Shown here: positions 9,423-22,625 of the stretch, in pieces
Numbering within the stretch: position 1 is the stretch's first letter
How the letters are laid out: each line of letters starts with the position of its first letter
NCBI GenBank assembly: GCA_963995505.1
Contig: OZ023198.1
Coordinates: 124,001-188,000, forward strand
Direction: 5' to 3'
DNA: 64,000 nucleotides
Origin: Hypericum androsaemum
Lineage: Eukaryota; Streptophyta; Magnoliopsida; Malpighiales; Hypericaceae
Position numbers and translations under genes: made by a program
The notes under the pieces: generated by a model
What the model was told of the DNA's origin: nothing
The model's database searches: none
Seen by the model: only the letters and a program-made list of their open reading frames with translations

Positions 9423-12202
9423 ATGTCGTCGTCATCAAACGAGGACAAGGAAGAAGATATTTCAAAGGCTATATGTGGTATCCGTAGAAGCCTCCTCATT
9501 CTCCATAAAATCCAATCGAAGGGAAAGAAAGAAGGACCCATCCCATCCATCTCCTTTTTAAGAATGGCTCAATTCGCAGCTCAAGGAGGGAGGGTGAAGC
9601 TGCTGTTCAACATTGAGGGTGGTGAAGTACAACAGTACAGGGTTGTCGGGGGGAAGGCTTTGGTTGGTGGGTCGAGATCGTTTCGGGTGAAGCTGCTGTT
9701 GGGGAGTCGGTGGAGGAACAAGTCCTGGCTTGTCCATTCGAGAGGTTACCACGGCGGCGGTGGTGGTGGTCAAAGAAGAAGCAGGCAGAGGAGTGTTGGT
9801 GGGGATGATGATCATGACGACGACGACGAGAGTGAGGAGTACGATGATGAGCTGGCCAGCTTCCGAGGCCTTGTCTTGGATCTTTCTTACAGGTCAGGTG
9901 ATTCATTCATTCATTCCCATTCCCATTCCCATTCCCCTCTCACTCCAATCTTGTGATAAGCACTTTGCATTTGGTATACTTTCGTGCTTTCCGTTTATGC
10001 TTCCAATTGATAATCAAATGAAAAAAGTATGTGCTTTGACTTTGACTGAACTGAATGCTATATTGTTTCAGATCACTCCCTCTCTCTCTCTCTTTCTACC
10101 TATTCAGGATTCGAAGACTCGCATTGACATCTTTGCTTGTAAAAGCATCTGACAGTTTTTGTGATGGAGCAGGCCAATCACTGTTGTTTGCTGGAAGCGC
10201 GCTATTTGTTTGGAATTCATGGAGAAGGTGCCTATTAAGTTGCCTGCTTCTTAATTTGTTCACAATGTTCGAGTTTCCTCCTTGTTGCTTTAAGGCTATT
10301 ATGTTTCAGGTGCATGCTATCCCCAAAAGTCGGTACTAGATTCTACTCACACGCAGCACTTGTTCTGGTTGTCGACGTTAAACTGTGTTTGATCTGTTTT
10401 TTCTTTCTTCTATGTGTTTGATCTGTTCTATGCCCAGGCCGATGTGCTGGAGTACTATGACCAGACAGTAAGTTCTCCAAGTGGATCCTACAATATACCA
10501 GCAGTGCTACGGGTATGTAAGTCGTGTCAAATTGGATCTTTCACTTGATATATCAGTATGCCAGTAACCACTTTTTTCAGAAGAGTCAGCATGCAAAACC
10601 TCTTGTCTTCCTTCCCTAGGAGTCGTCGTTCTCCACCTTGACAACTGAAACCATTTCTTCGTCCAGGTTCCGCATCTTCTTCAGGTCGTAAAAAGAATAA
10701 GAAGCAAACTCAACCTTAGTCGCAAAAATATACTCTATCGAGATGGCTACACTTGCCAGTAAGTCTCACTTTTGTGTGCCAACCTAATTTTGAAACAACT
10801 ACGCTTGCCATGAGTAGCTTTGGTTTGTTACTCAATTAGCTGATGGTCCCATTTCTTAAAGTTGATTTGTTCCAAGTTAGCATTGAAGCTGACGGTGGAA
10901 TTGATGCTCTGTTAGTTATTGTGATGGAAAGTTTATGAACTGTGCCTTGTAGAACTAAATGCATCATTATAAAAAATTATTGATATCTCCAATAGAAGTT
11001 TATGTGCTTTGTCTTATATCATCTGCCGCTTTCTTGATTTCTTGTATGTCATTTATGCTTCAATGGTAAACTAGTATATGCTTTAGACTAATGGCTACAT
11101 ACTTAGGTGGTTAGTTATGAAAATCTCGATAGCATTGTCTTTTCGCCCAGTCAAGGGGTGAAACTTCCTCGTACCTGAGGTTAATTCAGAGATTTCCTGT
11201 CAGTGTTTCTTCTTGTTGCTTGTTAATATATCAATTCATCTGTCAACAGGTACTGCTCCTCACAAGAGAACTTGACAATTGACCACGTCTTTCCAATGTC
11301 ACGGGGCGGAGAATGGGTTTGGGAAAATCTGGTGAGATTGCCTTTCTCCCTTGCACGTGAAACTTGTCACTGTTTCTTTCACAATTTAGTATTATTCGAG
11401 ATTCAAGTACTCGAACGAAAAGTCATCTATTACCCTATTACACAACCTAGAGAGTATCCAAGCATAAAATTCTCCAAACTTGTTTATCAAGTTTCTGAGA
11501 TCCGTTTCCTTGGTCAAATGGTTTTTCTTTGCCGCCTAATAGATTGAAGCAAACCTGGCTATACTGTGATCAATAGATGCGGTCAGTCAGAAGCCTCCCA
11601 GCAATTTTGCAGGGAGATGGTTGGTGTTCATTTTGAAAGAAATAACAGTATGACATAGAATGGAATAGTTTTCATACTTAATTTCTGATCACTTGCGTCC
11701 AATGGAAAGGCAGATTGAAACAAAACAACAGAAGTACGCATTCTTAACTTTGCTTCTGTCGACAGGTTACTGCTTGTTCCAAATGCAACTCTACTAAAGG
11801 TAAAAAGACGTTAGAAGAGGCAAACATGACGCTTCTTAAGCAGCCAAAGGTAAACTTTTCTAGTCCCACATTGTTATGTTTATAAATGGCTACTTCTTAC
11901 ATGGTAGATTAGATCTATGAACATGTTCTGACTAGTGAACTTCAGAAGAGAGATTGCGAATCGTCTGGAGCCCACTAATATCTGGAAGACGATGAAATCT
12001 CAACTATTTTAGTATATCAAGTCATATCTATGTCGAGCGGTTATAAAAAGTTTACGATGAAATTCCGTGTGTATTACTGGTGTCGATCCTGCAGGCCCCC
12101 AAAGATTACGATATACTGGCAATTCCTCTAACAGGCGCAGCAGTAAGGATGCTGAGCAGGAGAAGAGGGACGCCAGAAGAATGGCGCCAATACCTATCCT
12201 GA
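9423..12202 (+). CDS. HNH endonuclease domain protein, 7 exons
   Basis: Exons are 9423-9892, 10173-10227, 10438-10512, 10667-10758, 11250-11331, 11766-11849 and 12095-12202. All junctions are GT-AG and the 966 nt are in frame (321 residues). The C-terminal half matches the plant HNH-domain family: PITVVCWKRAICLEFMEK, ADVLEYYDQTV, then C230-x2-C233, NLTIDHVFPMSRGGEWVWEN with D242-H243, and CSKCNSTKG. The two Cys pairs bind zinc, and the His/Asn residues form the beta-beta-alpha-metal nuclease site. The N-terminal half is low-complexity, with a Gly run and an Asp/Glu stretch. The substrate is not known. The first ATG (9423) follows an A-rich leader; a second in-frame ATG at 9564 (MAQFAAQGGRVKLLFN) is a plausible alternative start. 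The gene begins 163 bp after a Ty3 LTR. Confidence 0.9.
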
Positions 12203-14370
12203 GCCATCATCATCCATCCATCCATCCGTCCGTCATGATGATCATGTTGTTTTTCTCTCTCTAGTGAATATTATTGTAAATTTTCAAGCAAGCATATTCT
12301 GTGCACATAATTCTCTTAAGACTCTGAGTGACCTTCATGCTACAAGTATATTCTACCTAATGAAATTAACGTGATTCGCATCTTCTTTAGTCTTTAATCA
12401 AATTCTCTCTCTCTCTTTTTTCCTGAAGAAATTGGCAAGATATCCTTATAGAGTCGAGCATTCACTACAATGTGATGCCGACGAAATAGGCCAGGCTTCT
12501 GTGTGTCCTCTTCTTTCTATTCTCGCCTTCGTGGACATCATTTTCATATTAACACTCGAATCTTGATTAGTTGCGGGTTGTTGATATTTATCCAATCTGA
12601 CTAATCCAATAAATCTTTCATTATCATTTAGAGGAAGCAGACTAGTTTATTTTATTATTTCAACAAAGTTAGCTGCTGAGAAGTACTCATCTGTCGTGGG
12701 TTTCTGCACATGCATGATTTCTTATATTAAAAATGATTTGTGTATTTCGTTCCGATAATACTATTGTTCCATACCATACCATTAAGGAGGAAGATTTTGA
12801 TAAAATATACACTTTTTCTGGAATGAAATTGGGAAGATTTGAATGAATAAATAACCAGAATAGTTTGGCTTTTAACAAAGGATATAATTGTATTACACGA
12901 GATTTAGGCTAGGGGCAATGTTTTGCCTATGTCCTATATTCTTGTACTCTATGATCGTCTTGTGGATGTGTCTTGCAACTGAACTACACGAGTCCTCTAT
13001 GTCTACTATACGTCACTATTAATTGTTATAATATCTATGATTTTGTTTCTACTCCCCTAAAAGACTCATCATCATGGCACGTGTGGCCATGCAAATCCAT
13101 GAGATGCACCTATTCTGAGGTTCTTTTTTTTTTTTTTTTTTTTTGAGGTTCTATTGGGTGCTTACCCAAACACACGAAATAAAATCTGGGCGGTTGAAAT
13201 CACACGCGTACAATCGTCCTCCTTATTTATATATATTCTCCGTTTTGCCCCCTTCTTTTTCGCGCATGCAGCCTTCCCTTCATTGTTCACGCCACCATCT
13301 CTGTTCCTCTTCTCTTTCAAGCGACTTCAAAACAATTATAATTTCTTTTCTTTTTAATTTAGTGTAAAATACTTGACTCATATATAATGCTTGGTTTTGT
13401 GTTGTGTGTCCTGCCACTACTACACATTGAGTGTGTAAGCCGTTGGGAAGCAAGCTGCCCTTTTCTCATTATTATAACACGGCCCCCGTGCTCAATCACG
13501 GTCGGGAGACCCAGCAAGTGTGTGTTGTGCTTAAAATGTGGTCTGACGGTCGGACCGCGACCTCAGACCAAATTTCGGCGTTTTTGTATCCAGTCGTGGA
13601 TGGTAATTCGACAAGTTTTTAACGTCGTTGATCATCAGTTTAATCAAACGAATTGGTCGATGCTTGTTAAAAAAATGTACTTTTTTAGTTTTGTTATATT
13701 AAAAGTGATGAATTATAATCTGAATACTTGTAAATAATAAATTTTGCAATAAAGTTAGATTAAATTTATAAGGTATTTGACATTCTAGTACTAAATATAA
13801 TTAACAAATATATACTTTTTCAGTTTTCTTATTCTGCTGATTTCAATTCCTAAGCTTAATAACCTCATTGACCATCCACATTCTCTGATGTTCGAACTCT
13901 TAGTCAAGCTTGTTACCTCGTCCTCTATCCTTGAGAGTCCTAAGAACTATGAGCCAAATCTCAAGTGGCTTCAGCTTCTTTAATAGTGAGTGGGTCCCCG
14001 ATTTAACAATCAAGTTAATCCGACCAAGGATTTTAAAACATTTGTTCATCCGAACTCTTATCTCACCGTAATCTTCGGTGACTATACCGACTACTCCAAT
14101 TGACTTGCACACTAAATTCAACAAATAAAAAATTACGAAAGAAAGTGAACCATATCCATAAATTTCATATCGATATGAATATGAAGTGGGATAAGAGGTT
14201 AAAAAACAAGCAAGGCTGCAAAATAAATAAATATAAGATCACCACAAGCATTTTATTTAAATGAATCGACCAACTCAGATGGAGATAACAAACGAGAAAC
14301 TGTCGAAACAAATAAGGTGTGAATGGTGGTACACGTACAATCTCTCAAGGTATCTACAAAGGCAACGAAA
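12203..14370. other. Long non-coding interval between convergent genes
   Basis: It contains the 3' flank of the HNH gene, an A/T run near 13123-13144, and a mixed stretch (13180-13620) with short open frames but no recognised domain. The last part, near 14230-14370, is the 3' UTR side of the GH17 gene on the minus strand. Confidence 0.4.
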
Positions 14371-17367
14371 CTACAGCAACAGATACGTCAATAACGTTAC
14401 CAAAAATGGCAAACCCGCCAACGAGTACCTACCAAGGGAAGAGGAGGAGTCTGAAGATACTATCTGAATGGGGAAGTTGCAGTTCCCTTGCGATATGTTC
14501 TGTGTCGTAACCGTCGCGAGGCCTTGAAAATTGCAGGCCATGTCGTTCTGATTCTGTACCTGGTAGTACATGTTGAATGCATACGAAGCATTCCCGTTGG
14601 CGTCGAGGCTGTTGCACGACGATCCGTATCCGAGCGCTGTGCAATCCGAGTGCGTGCATGCATAGTCTATGTTCTCTGCAAGCTTGCTGAGGTCCTTGGC
14701 ATTGGGATTAAACACACACCACTTCTGTTGAAGATACTGTACATTCTGTGCCGCTACGAGCAACCTGTTTTGTCCTTGACCGGACAGATCAATGCCGAAC
14801 TTTGGTTGCCCGTCGTACCGGAAGATTCCCCAGTGTCGTTCAAAGCTTCCGGGGGCAATACTCTTGGCATCTTCATCGAGCAGACCGAATAAATATACTT
14901 CAATGTATCCGGGACGAAGTGGGGTGCCTTTGTTAGATCCCAGTCGAGGTAAAAGACCGTTGTAGAACCTATAAGCATAGCCCACATTGGCGTTCTTGTC
15001 TCCATCCGTAGGCCAACCTACTTCCCCAACAATGATGGTCATATTCGGGAAACCCGCAGCTTGTAGGGATGAAACCAGGGTGTCGAAGTTGGCGTCAAAA
15101 ACATTAGTATACTGAATGCCGTTGGCATCCACAACAGGTGCCGAGACCCCATCAAAGAAGGCGTAATCAAAGGGGAAATCGTCGTTTCCGTATAGGCTCA
15201 AGAAAGGGTAGATGTTGATGGTGAAAGGAGCATTGTTCTTGCTCATAAATTGAACAATCTGAGTCATGAGGTCATTAATATCGGGGCGGAACCTTCCAGC
15301 AGAAGGATATGGCTGGTCAACTGGGGAGTTGTAGACGTCTGCATTCAGAGGCACGGTGGCCTTTACGGTGTCTCCGAACCCGGCTGCATTTAGAGCGTTT
15401 TGTATGTTTTGAAGGGCCGGAAAGGTAACTTTAAGAAAAGATCCATTGTATGCAGTAAGGAAAGGCTCATTCCCGACTGCAACATACCTACGGAGAAAAA
15501 CAAGAGTTAAAGCTAACGGATCGGGACGACAACCTTAATAATCAACTAGTATCTAACAAGTCAAAGCAGAAAGAAACATGTACGAGAAAGCATCAACATT
15601 GATTTGTATTCTGGATACTCTTTCAATTAGCATCTAGAAATCGTAGCAGCATAAAATCTATAGTAGATACAAGGATGACAATGTAATACAAGCCGGGTTG
15701 GTTGCAGCTAGAGCTTTCTCCTATCGAACATCAAGTATCTCAACTAGTTCAAAACTTAGCAATTCTGTATCATCAACAATCAATTCAGATAGTTATGACG
15801 TAAATGGTTATGATACGAAGCTTCGTTGCAGGAACCAGCCCTGTTTAGGAAACAAGCATACTCCCCTTAAGCTTCATTTGGATGTGAATTGCATGATTAA
15901 TTAACTGTGCCAACTTTCACCACAGGAATGGCTTCTTAGAGAAAATGAGGATCATATAGTTGCTGATACTTATAGCAAGCTTCTTCAGATACTTATGGTC
16001 TTTCTTGCTCCCTATGTTAATTGCTACATGTATGCAATATAGATGATTCCTATAAGAATTATAACACGAAAGGAAACAAATTCGAGGAGTTAGATTCAGA
16101 AAGGCTTTGGTGGCTAATCTTTTCAAGGTCTTTCCCATTTCTCAAGCATTTTTTCAGTGTTTCTACTCTCAACACAACAGCCTGCCGAAACAAGATTTAT
16201 GCTGCTATGCGGTCACAGAAAAGCATTCCAGAGAAAAATGAAATTCATCTGATATAGCATCAATTGGCGCCAATGAGCTAGAATCAATGTCAGACTTCCA
16301 GAACAAAGTGAAAATGCAAATATCAAATTTATAGCCAATGTTATAGCAGCTCAACTCCAAATCCATCAATCAAACAAGTACACCTCAAACAAGCAAAGAC
16401 AGGTCAAGTCAACATCCAAGAAAACTCTCTCAGCATTAGAGTGCAATAATGGAAAGAGTAGTAGGTCAGGCCAAACCATTATTAATTCCTCAGCAGAAAA
16501 CTCCCAAGTGTTGTACTAACAGGAAACACAATTATTCAATCATACAGCTCATCACAAAGATTATGCAGCTTTTATTATGCTCCAAGGGGCAGTAAACAAA
16601 AACAACAACCAAACCCCCACCATTTTCTAGCTCAAGTGAACAAGACATATCAATCAGGACTACCAACAAGTACTTGGATCAACTGGTGAGGGAGTTGTTC
16701 TAGATTAACCAAGATCTCGGGTTCGATTCCTTGGGAACGCAGCAATGTTAAATACTTGTTGGGAGAACTTTGCCACCTTTCAAAAGTCCTACCAGGCTCG
16801 AACTTGTATTAGTCGACCTAGTGGGCCGGATACCAAGTGGTTCTAAACCAAAAAAAATCACAAGACTAAAAAAAAAAATCCTTCACTAGCAACAAATCAT
16901 AAGAAAATCAGCAGAAGAAGAAGGTAAACTACTTCTCCTCCACCACCAGAACCCAACAGAGATAAAACTAAACAGACACAGGAAAATACAGATCAAAAAG
17001 AAGAAATCAGATAAAAAGAAGAGATTTTGCTGGCTTACTTGATGTTAACTCCACCATTGAAGCTGTAGCGAGACACGTTCCTGTTGACCCACTGCTTGGC
17101 GCGGTTGTAGTCGGTCATGGAAGCCAACTGGTCGTTGGGGATGGCGAGCATGACCTCGAGATTGGACCCGGCAAGAGCAGCCATCGTGGTGGAGTCCGCG
17201 TCGAAAAGCTTGACCTTTGTGATGCCATTGTCCTTGAGCATCTGAACCACTGTGGACGGAGGCAACTTGTGGGTTGCTTGGGTTCCCCAGTTCACACCCA
17301 ACCCGTTTACACCCAAAAGAAGAGGAAAAACAAGCACCAACCCAATAATCCACCACCTCCCACCCAT
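14371..17367 (-). CDS. GPI-anchored glucan endo-1,3-beta-glucosidase (GH17 + CBM43/X8)
   Basis: Two exons, 17039-17367 and 14371-15487, are joined GT-AG within a Lys codon and give 481 residues. The enzyme hydrolyses internal beta-1,3 linkages of callose in the cell wall, probably at plasmodesmata or the cell surface. The N-terminus is a signal peptide (hydrophobic to about residue 22, cut before LGVNWG). The GH17 barrel follows, with the acid/base glutamate E117 in VAVGNEP and the nucleophile near E265 in [14 protein letters not shown]43/X8 domain (about 365-450) starts at QKWCVFNP and has regularly spaced cysteines. The tail is Ser-rich and ends in a hydrophobic GPI-attachment signal ([16 protein letters not shown]). 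The 1551-bp intron holds a SINE at 16671-16858. This is the usual architecture of plasmodesmal callose-degrading enzymes. Confidence 0.95.
16671..16858 (+). mobile_element. tRNA-derived SINE in the GH17 intron
   Basis: The head is tRNA-like: an A-box-like TTGGATCAACTGGTGAGG near 16674-16691 and a clear B box GGTTCGATTCC at 16720-16730. A tRNA-unrelated body follows and the element ends in AACCAAAAAAAA. The insertion is antisense to the host gene. A short ACAAG occurs on both sides but is too short to prove a target duplication. Confidence 0.65.
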
Positions 17368-18587
17368 TTTGATGAGATAGATAGATCTTAATCTGAAACT
17401 GAAAAGGGTTGGTGGGTGGGTGGGTGGGGGTTCTTTTTCTACGGAAATAAACGGTTTTGAGGTGGAGGAGGTGGAGGTGGAGGTGGAGGTGGTGGTGGGG
17501 TACGGGAAAATAGCTTAAAAGAGATCTTTTATGAGATTTTCAACTTCCTTCCACGAAAATGTAGCCTTTTTTTTAGGTTTATTAATCTACCAACAACAAA
17601 AAAAGATTGAAAATATTATAGGAATCAATGCTTCCTCTTCGTCTCTCTCTCTACCCCTCCCTCCTCGAAACCAGAGAGAAAGGGGAGGTGCAATATAAAT
17701 ATAACTTTATAAAAGAAAAAGGACAAGCTTTTCCAGGAGGAGGAGGAGTTACGTTTTCCGAGATGGGTTTTAGGAAATTAAATAAATTTGGCAAGAAAAT
17801 TTCGGAAGAGGAAGAAGAGAGGGGGAATGTTTAAAAAGGAAACTAGAGGAGTTACGCGTTCTTTTTGATCTGATAGGGTGTACTTTCCAGGATAGAGGGG
17901 AACGAACGTTTGAAAAGGAAATTAGAGGAAGAGACACACGGCATAACCTAATGTCTCTTAACTTATTGTCCTAAATAAAGATCTACTCGTTTAAATTTGA
18001 AATCTAATGTCCTAAGAACAAGAGGGACCAATACCTCATGTGTGTCTATTTGACTCCATGTTTTTATTGTATGAGCCCAAACAGGCTCCAAGACAAAATA
18101 TGAGAAAGAGAAAATCGAAGAGAACAGGAAAAAAGAAAGTATTAGTTCGACTCAGTTCTTTGAATAGAGTCTAATAATTCTCGATTATTATGACTATCGA
18201 CATTACAAAAAATGTAATGTAATTGAACAGACATGGGGATTTTAATTGAAGTTATTACAACTGAATTTGGTGCCGGAATTTTCCTTTTTTGTAAGAGGCC
18301 CCAACGGCTATAAGGGAAGACATGACGCTGACCGACACCCCCAGTAGGTCGGCAATGATATTTCCTTTGCCAGCGATTAAAGTCGACATAACATAAGTCT
18401 CGAGGATGAATAAATATGACTAGTAGTGGTTGTGAACTTAAAATAATGAATACACTAAGAAGTGGGGATCGGGTTTTTCTGATAGGTGCCTCTTTTAAGA
18501 TAAGAGGAGATATTTTAAAAGGTGATTCGACCCTTATATTGCCACTCCCACATTAAAGGCAAAATTTTAGAATCGGCCTTCCAATGG
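17368..18587. other. Upstream region of the GH17 gene
   Basis: Directly upstream of the GH17 start are purine-rich simple repeats on the plus strand (GGTGGGTGGGTGGG near 17405-17428 and GGAGGTGGAGGTGG near 17461-17500) that would lie in its 5' UTR or promoter. The rest shows no gene. Confidence 0.45.
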
Positions 18588-18659
18588 GATTTTTTGCCCA
18601 AAATAGTATTACAGTACTAATTTATGTCCAAAATTGTGTTACTGTTGAAAAAATTTCGA

Positions 18660-18990
18660 AAATGGTGTTGTTTTTCAAAATCGAAAATATTTTTCGACCT
18701 AGGAACTCAGGTCAAAAAAATTTTTCGACTTGGGACCAAAATCGAAAAAAATTTTCGACTTCCGTGGTCGAAAAAATATTTTGATTTGGGCCCAGATCGA
18801 AAAAATTATTCGACTTGGGGACCCAGATCGAAAAAAGTTTTCGACCTAGGATCCATATCGAAAATAATTTTAGATTTAGGATGGCCTTATCCAAACGCAA
18901 TCCAAGGAGATTGCAGAAGTTCAAGATTGGTCCCAGATCGGTCCCAGATCGAACAAATGTTTCGACCTGGGTCCAACTACAAATACCACC
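18660..18990. repeat. Left TIR of the MULE: TCGAAAAA / GACCCAGATCGA units
   Basis: Repeated short units of the type TTTTCGACCTGGGA and GACCCAGATCGAAAAA in both orientations, mirrored in the right TIR at about 25680-26050. Each pair can form a small hairpin. Confidence 0.75.
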
Positions 18991-19299
18991 CAACACCTAC
19001 TTACCCACAAAATTTTCGACCCCCGCCGTTCAAGTTCTTCCCAGTCCAGTCCGTCTCCGCCGTCTGTCCTCCCCGCTTCCTCGCCGTCCCCGCCTCGCCA
19101 TCATCACCGTCTCGCTTCCTCGCCGTTCCCGCCTCGCCGTCTCCGACGGCTCCCCGCCTCGCCGTCTCCGCCGCCTCGTCGTCTCCGCCGCCTCGTCGTC
19201 TCCGTCGCGTCCCCGCCCCGTCGCCGTACGGTATGTATTTGAATTAAATTAGAACGTGAATTTAATTGGAACGTGAATTGATTGGATTATTGAAGCGTT

Positions 19300-19515
19300 A
19301 TTTTTTTGATTTAATTAATTAAAATGTTAATTAATTAGATTGTTGGCTCGTCCTTGTCGTTAGTTAATTGTTTGATTTAATTGAAGCGTTAATTGATTGG
19401 ATTATTGGCTCGTCATCATCGTCAGTTAATAGTTTGATTTAATTGAACCGTTAATTGAACAGTTAATTTTTTGATTTAATTAATTGGACCGTTAATTAAT
19501 TGAACCGTTAATTAA
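19300..19515 (+). repeat. Degenerate TTAATTGAACCGTTAATT repeats
   Basis: Several imperfect copies of a roughly 20-25-bp unit made of GATTTAATTGAA and CGTTAATT, between the left TIR and the PMD gene of the MULE. Confidence 0.6.
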
Positions 19516-19518
19516 CCT

Positions 19519-19672
19519 AGTCTGACCACCAGGTCTGACCGCCCAGTCTGACCACCCAGTCTGATCACCCGGTCTGACCACATGGTCTAACCACCTGGTC
19601 TGATCGCCCGATTTGACTACCCGGTCTGACCACCCGGTCTGATAGACCGGTCTGACCACCTGGGTCGGACCC
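19519..19672 (+). repeat. GGTCTGACCACC minisatellite
   Basis: About 11 imperfect head-to-tail copies of a 12-13-bp unit, (C/A)GGTCTGACCACC, directly after the previous repeat and upstream of the PMD gene. The core GGTCTGACC is close to self-complementary. Confidence 0.8.
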
Positions 19673-19913
19673 AAATCATTATATATTTTTGATTTAAAAT
19701 GGGATTTTTAAATTTTTTGGTTTGGGTTGGGCAAAATTCGATCTGACCACCCGGACTGAGCCAGAAAAAGTGACCGACCTACCCCGTCCTAGTGATTCTA
19801 CAATTATAATGATGGCTTCACCATTCATATTTTTACAGTACTATTTGGTAAATATTTAATTAATTTATTGATTTGAAATTTTTATTTAATTTTGTTACGT
19901 TACGATTTTAGAT

Positions 19914-22389
19914 ATGGCTTCACAATCAAACTTATCTCAATATTTGGGGAATGGAGGACCCATAGTTGACACTCTGTTACGTTACCAGAATGTGCACCGT
20001 TCTCAGGAAATTTGCAATTGTGAGGTACGTAATTGTGAGGTAGTAAATTTTTTTAAAATAATATATAAATATATTTTTATTATTGGTTATTTTGTGTAGG
20101 TTGAGAACCAAAGTCCAAACAATGAGCCGTTGAGCTTCGTCGTCGCACCCTGAGAACAGGAGGCGTGAGAAACCAAAAATTCATTGAGTACATGAAGGAT
20201 GCCGAATTTTGGGATGTATGGCGCATTGGCAATGTCGTTGTCGATACTGCACTGGTTACCGCCCTGGTGGAGAGATGGAGACCAGAAACACACACTTTCC
20301 ACATGCCTGAGGGGGAGATGACCATTACTCTCCAAGATGTGTCTGTGTTGCTCGCTCTTCCTATCGATGGAAAACCAGCAACGGGATCACAGACACCTTC
20401 CCAGTGGAAGGAAATGTGTTATGGCCTATTTGGCATAAGCCCATAGGATACTCTAGGAGCTTTCACAGGCAATAGAATTGCAATGGAGTGGTTTGACACC
20501 AATTTTTTTCCTTCTGCTCTTCCAGATGATGCTGATGATGAGCTAGTGTAGTGATATGTTCGAGCAAACATAATGCGACTTATTAGATGCACGCTTTTTC
20601 TTGAGTCCTCAGACCGATTGGTCCACGTCTGCTGGTTGCCATTACTTGTTGATGTTGCAGAAATTGGCACATATAGTTGGGGTAGTGCGTGTTTGGCACA
20701 CGTGTACCACCAGTTATGCAAAGCCACAAGTCCAAAAGCAATATTAGTTTGCGGGGCTATGCAACTGGTTTGTATGTGGGCTTACGAAAGGATAATCTCG
20801 ACTTGCCCCATTTACCGTGAGCCTCGAAGGCCAGCTGATGATGAGCCACTGGGCATCAGGTACTCGTTTTACTATTTATTTTCAAATAATGGGTTGATGT
20901 ATTAGTATTCAATGTATAATTACTAAGTTTCGCAGGTGGACAGGCCCTATAGATCGACGTAAGACCAGGAAAATTACCAACGTCTCCTACTACCGCCGCC
21001 TGTTCGACGAGTTAAAAGATTCAGATGTAAGTAAGTTTTGCAAATTTGTATTTTCTAATTCTGCGTATCTAGACATATTATTATAAAAGTTTTTTTTATC
21101 TTGTTGGCGTGCCTGAATCGTAGGTGGTTTGGATGCCGTATACTGAAGATATCGTTGCTAAGTTGCCCCCCGTATGCCACCAGAATCAGGCTTTGTGGTT
21201 GGCACGAGTCCTATTGATAAGCTATCTTCATGTGGAGTGGCATTATCTCGACCGGGTGTTGCGACAATTTGGAATGATGCAGTATATTCTGGTAGAACCT
21301 GAGAACGATGAGGGGACACATGGTAGTTTAGACCGTCGTAACCAAACTGCTCAAGATTGGGCAAAATTTTATAGCAGCCACGTGGCAGTATGGCAGGATC
21401 GCTTACGCTACGTGCTTCCAACAGTTCCTGCACTGCCATACTTGCATTATCATGATGGCTATATGGATTGGTTCAGGAGAAGTACCCGGTGTTTCATTAC
21501 CCCTTCTGGCGCTAGGCTTTATATGACTGTAAATATTGTACAAGATTATACGAATTATATTTTATATTAAATGTCTAATGATCTTTAATAATTGTAATGA
21601 TATAATATTATTTTACAGGCTGATGTTGTTGAGCGTATACGCCACTCATCTGACAATTCTTATATTAGATCATTGTCTGAGATGGCACTAGGACGTGCTG
21701 GAGAGAGGAGACGGTATCTTGATTTACCGGACTCTTAACCAACTATGACACGGGCAGAGATACCATCATACGCTATTCGATAGGAAGAGAGGCGAGCCTG
21801 AAATAAAGGGGGTAAGACCCTTCTCAGCAGGAGGACACCATTGCCTATGATTGAGACGATGCATCATTTAGCTGTGCGACCTATGGAATGGGGAGATTAT
21901 CATTCCATGGCCGAGATCCAAGCCGAAGGGTCGAGCTCATCATCGCAAGTACCTATGCCGTCAACCCAAGTTAGAAACCAGATGTTGGCCAACCCATACG
22001 AGATTGCACCCCCTGTCTGGGAGCATCATATGAGGCCAAGGATGCCTTCTGCCGAGGATGTCATCTACCGTCCACAAATGGACTACTTCTTTGAGCATCA
22101 GAACCCTTACCAGACTCTGTCTCCCTACGGTTCCCAGACTCCAATGGGTGCCAGTGGAAACCCAAACTATTACCAATACCGGACTCCGGTATCTGATGTT
22201 CGAGCGAGTGGTTCATCGGCAACAATTCACGTATCGTATGAAGATAGGCCAGACTTGCGATCAGACGAAGGGCAACCTCAACCTCCTCCGCCCCGCCAAT
22301 ATTTAGATCGTGCAGCAAGACATGCGATCAGACGATGCCTGAATGGAAGTACTTTAGATGTTCGTGGCCGGCATCGTAGACAGAACTAA
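19914..22389 (+). pseudogene. Plant mobile domain (PMD) gene of the MULE, decayed
   Basis: The product resembles the aminotransferase-like plant mobile domain of MAIN/MAIL1 proteins and of element-borne PMD genes. It starts MASQSNLSQYLGNGGPIVDT. The core is LRTGGVRNQKFIEYMKDAEF, WDVWRIGNVVVDTALVTALV, ERWRPETHTFHMPEGEMTIT and LQDVSVLLALPIDGKP. Later blocks are AHVYHQLCKATSP, LWLARVLLISYLHVEWHYLD and QTAQDWAKFYSSHVAVWQDR. Introns lie near 20033-20099, 20920-20935, 21027-21123 and 21530-21619, with usable GT-AG borders. A one-base shift near 20130 breaks frame before LRRRTLRT. Stops interrupt it near 20443, 20551 and 21738, with more near 21780-21810. The last open part (21841-22389) is a Pro/Ser/Gln-rich tail. 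The gene is not functional. Confidence 0.8.
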
Positions 22390-22625
22390 TTTATGTCCAT
22401 GGACATTTTTCTTGTACCGAACATTATATTTTTATATTGACTCCGGTTTCTTTACTTTTGTTATCACGGTTGTTCAATTTTTTCACAGCTATCATCTGAA
22501 TTATAAATATCTCGCAATCATCTTAAAAAATACGACATAGTATATGACAATAACCTCCAATAAGATAACAACATGTTTACCACACACAGATTTTAAATAA
22601 TTCAAGGAACAATCTCTATATTCTT

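Noticed and set aside
14488..14936. Plus-strand open frames opposite the GH17 gene
   Set aside because: Shadows of the conserved minus-strand coding exon.
18584..19252. Overlapping open frames with repeated Phe-Asp-Leu-Gly words
   Set aside because: They are translations of the repeated TIR units of the MULE and of the GC-rich stretch behind it; no domain and no splice partner.
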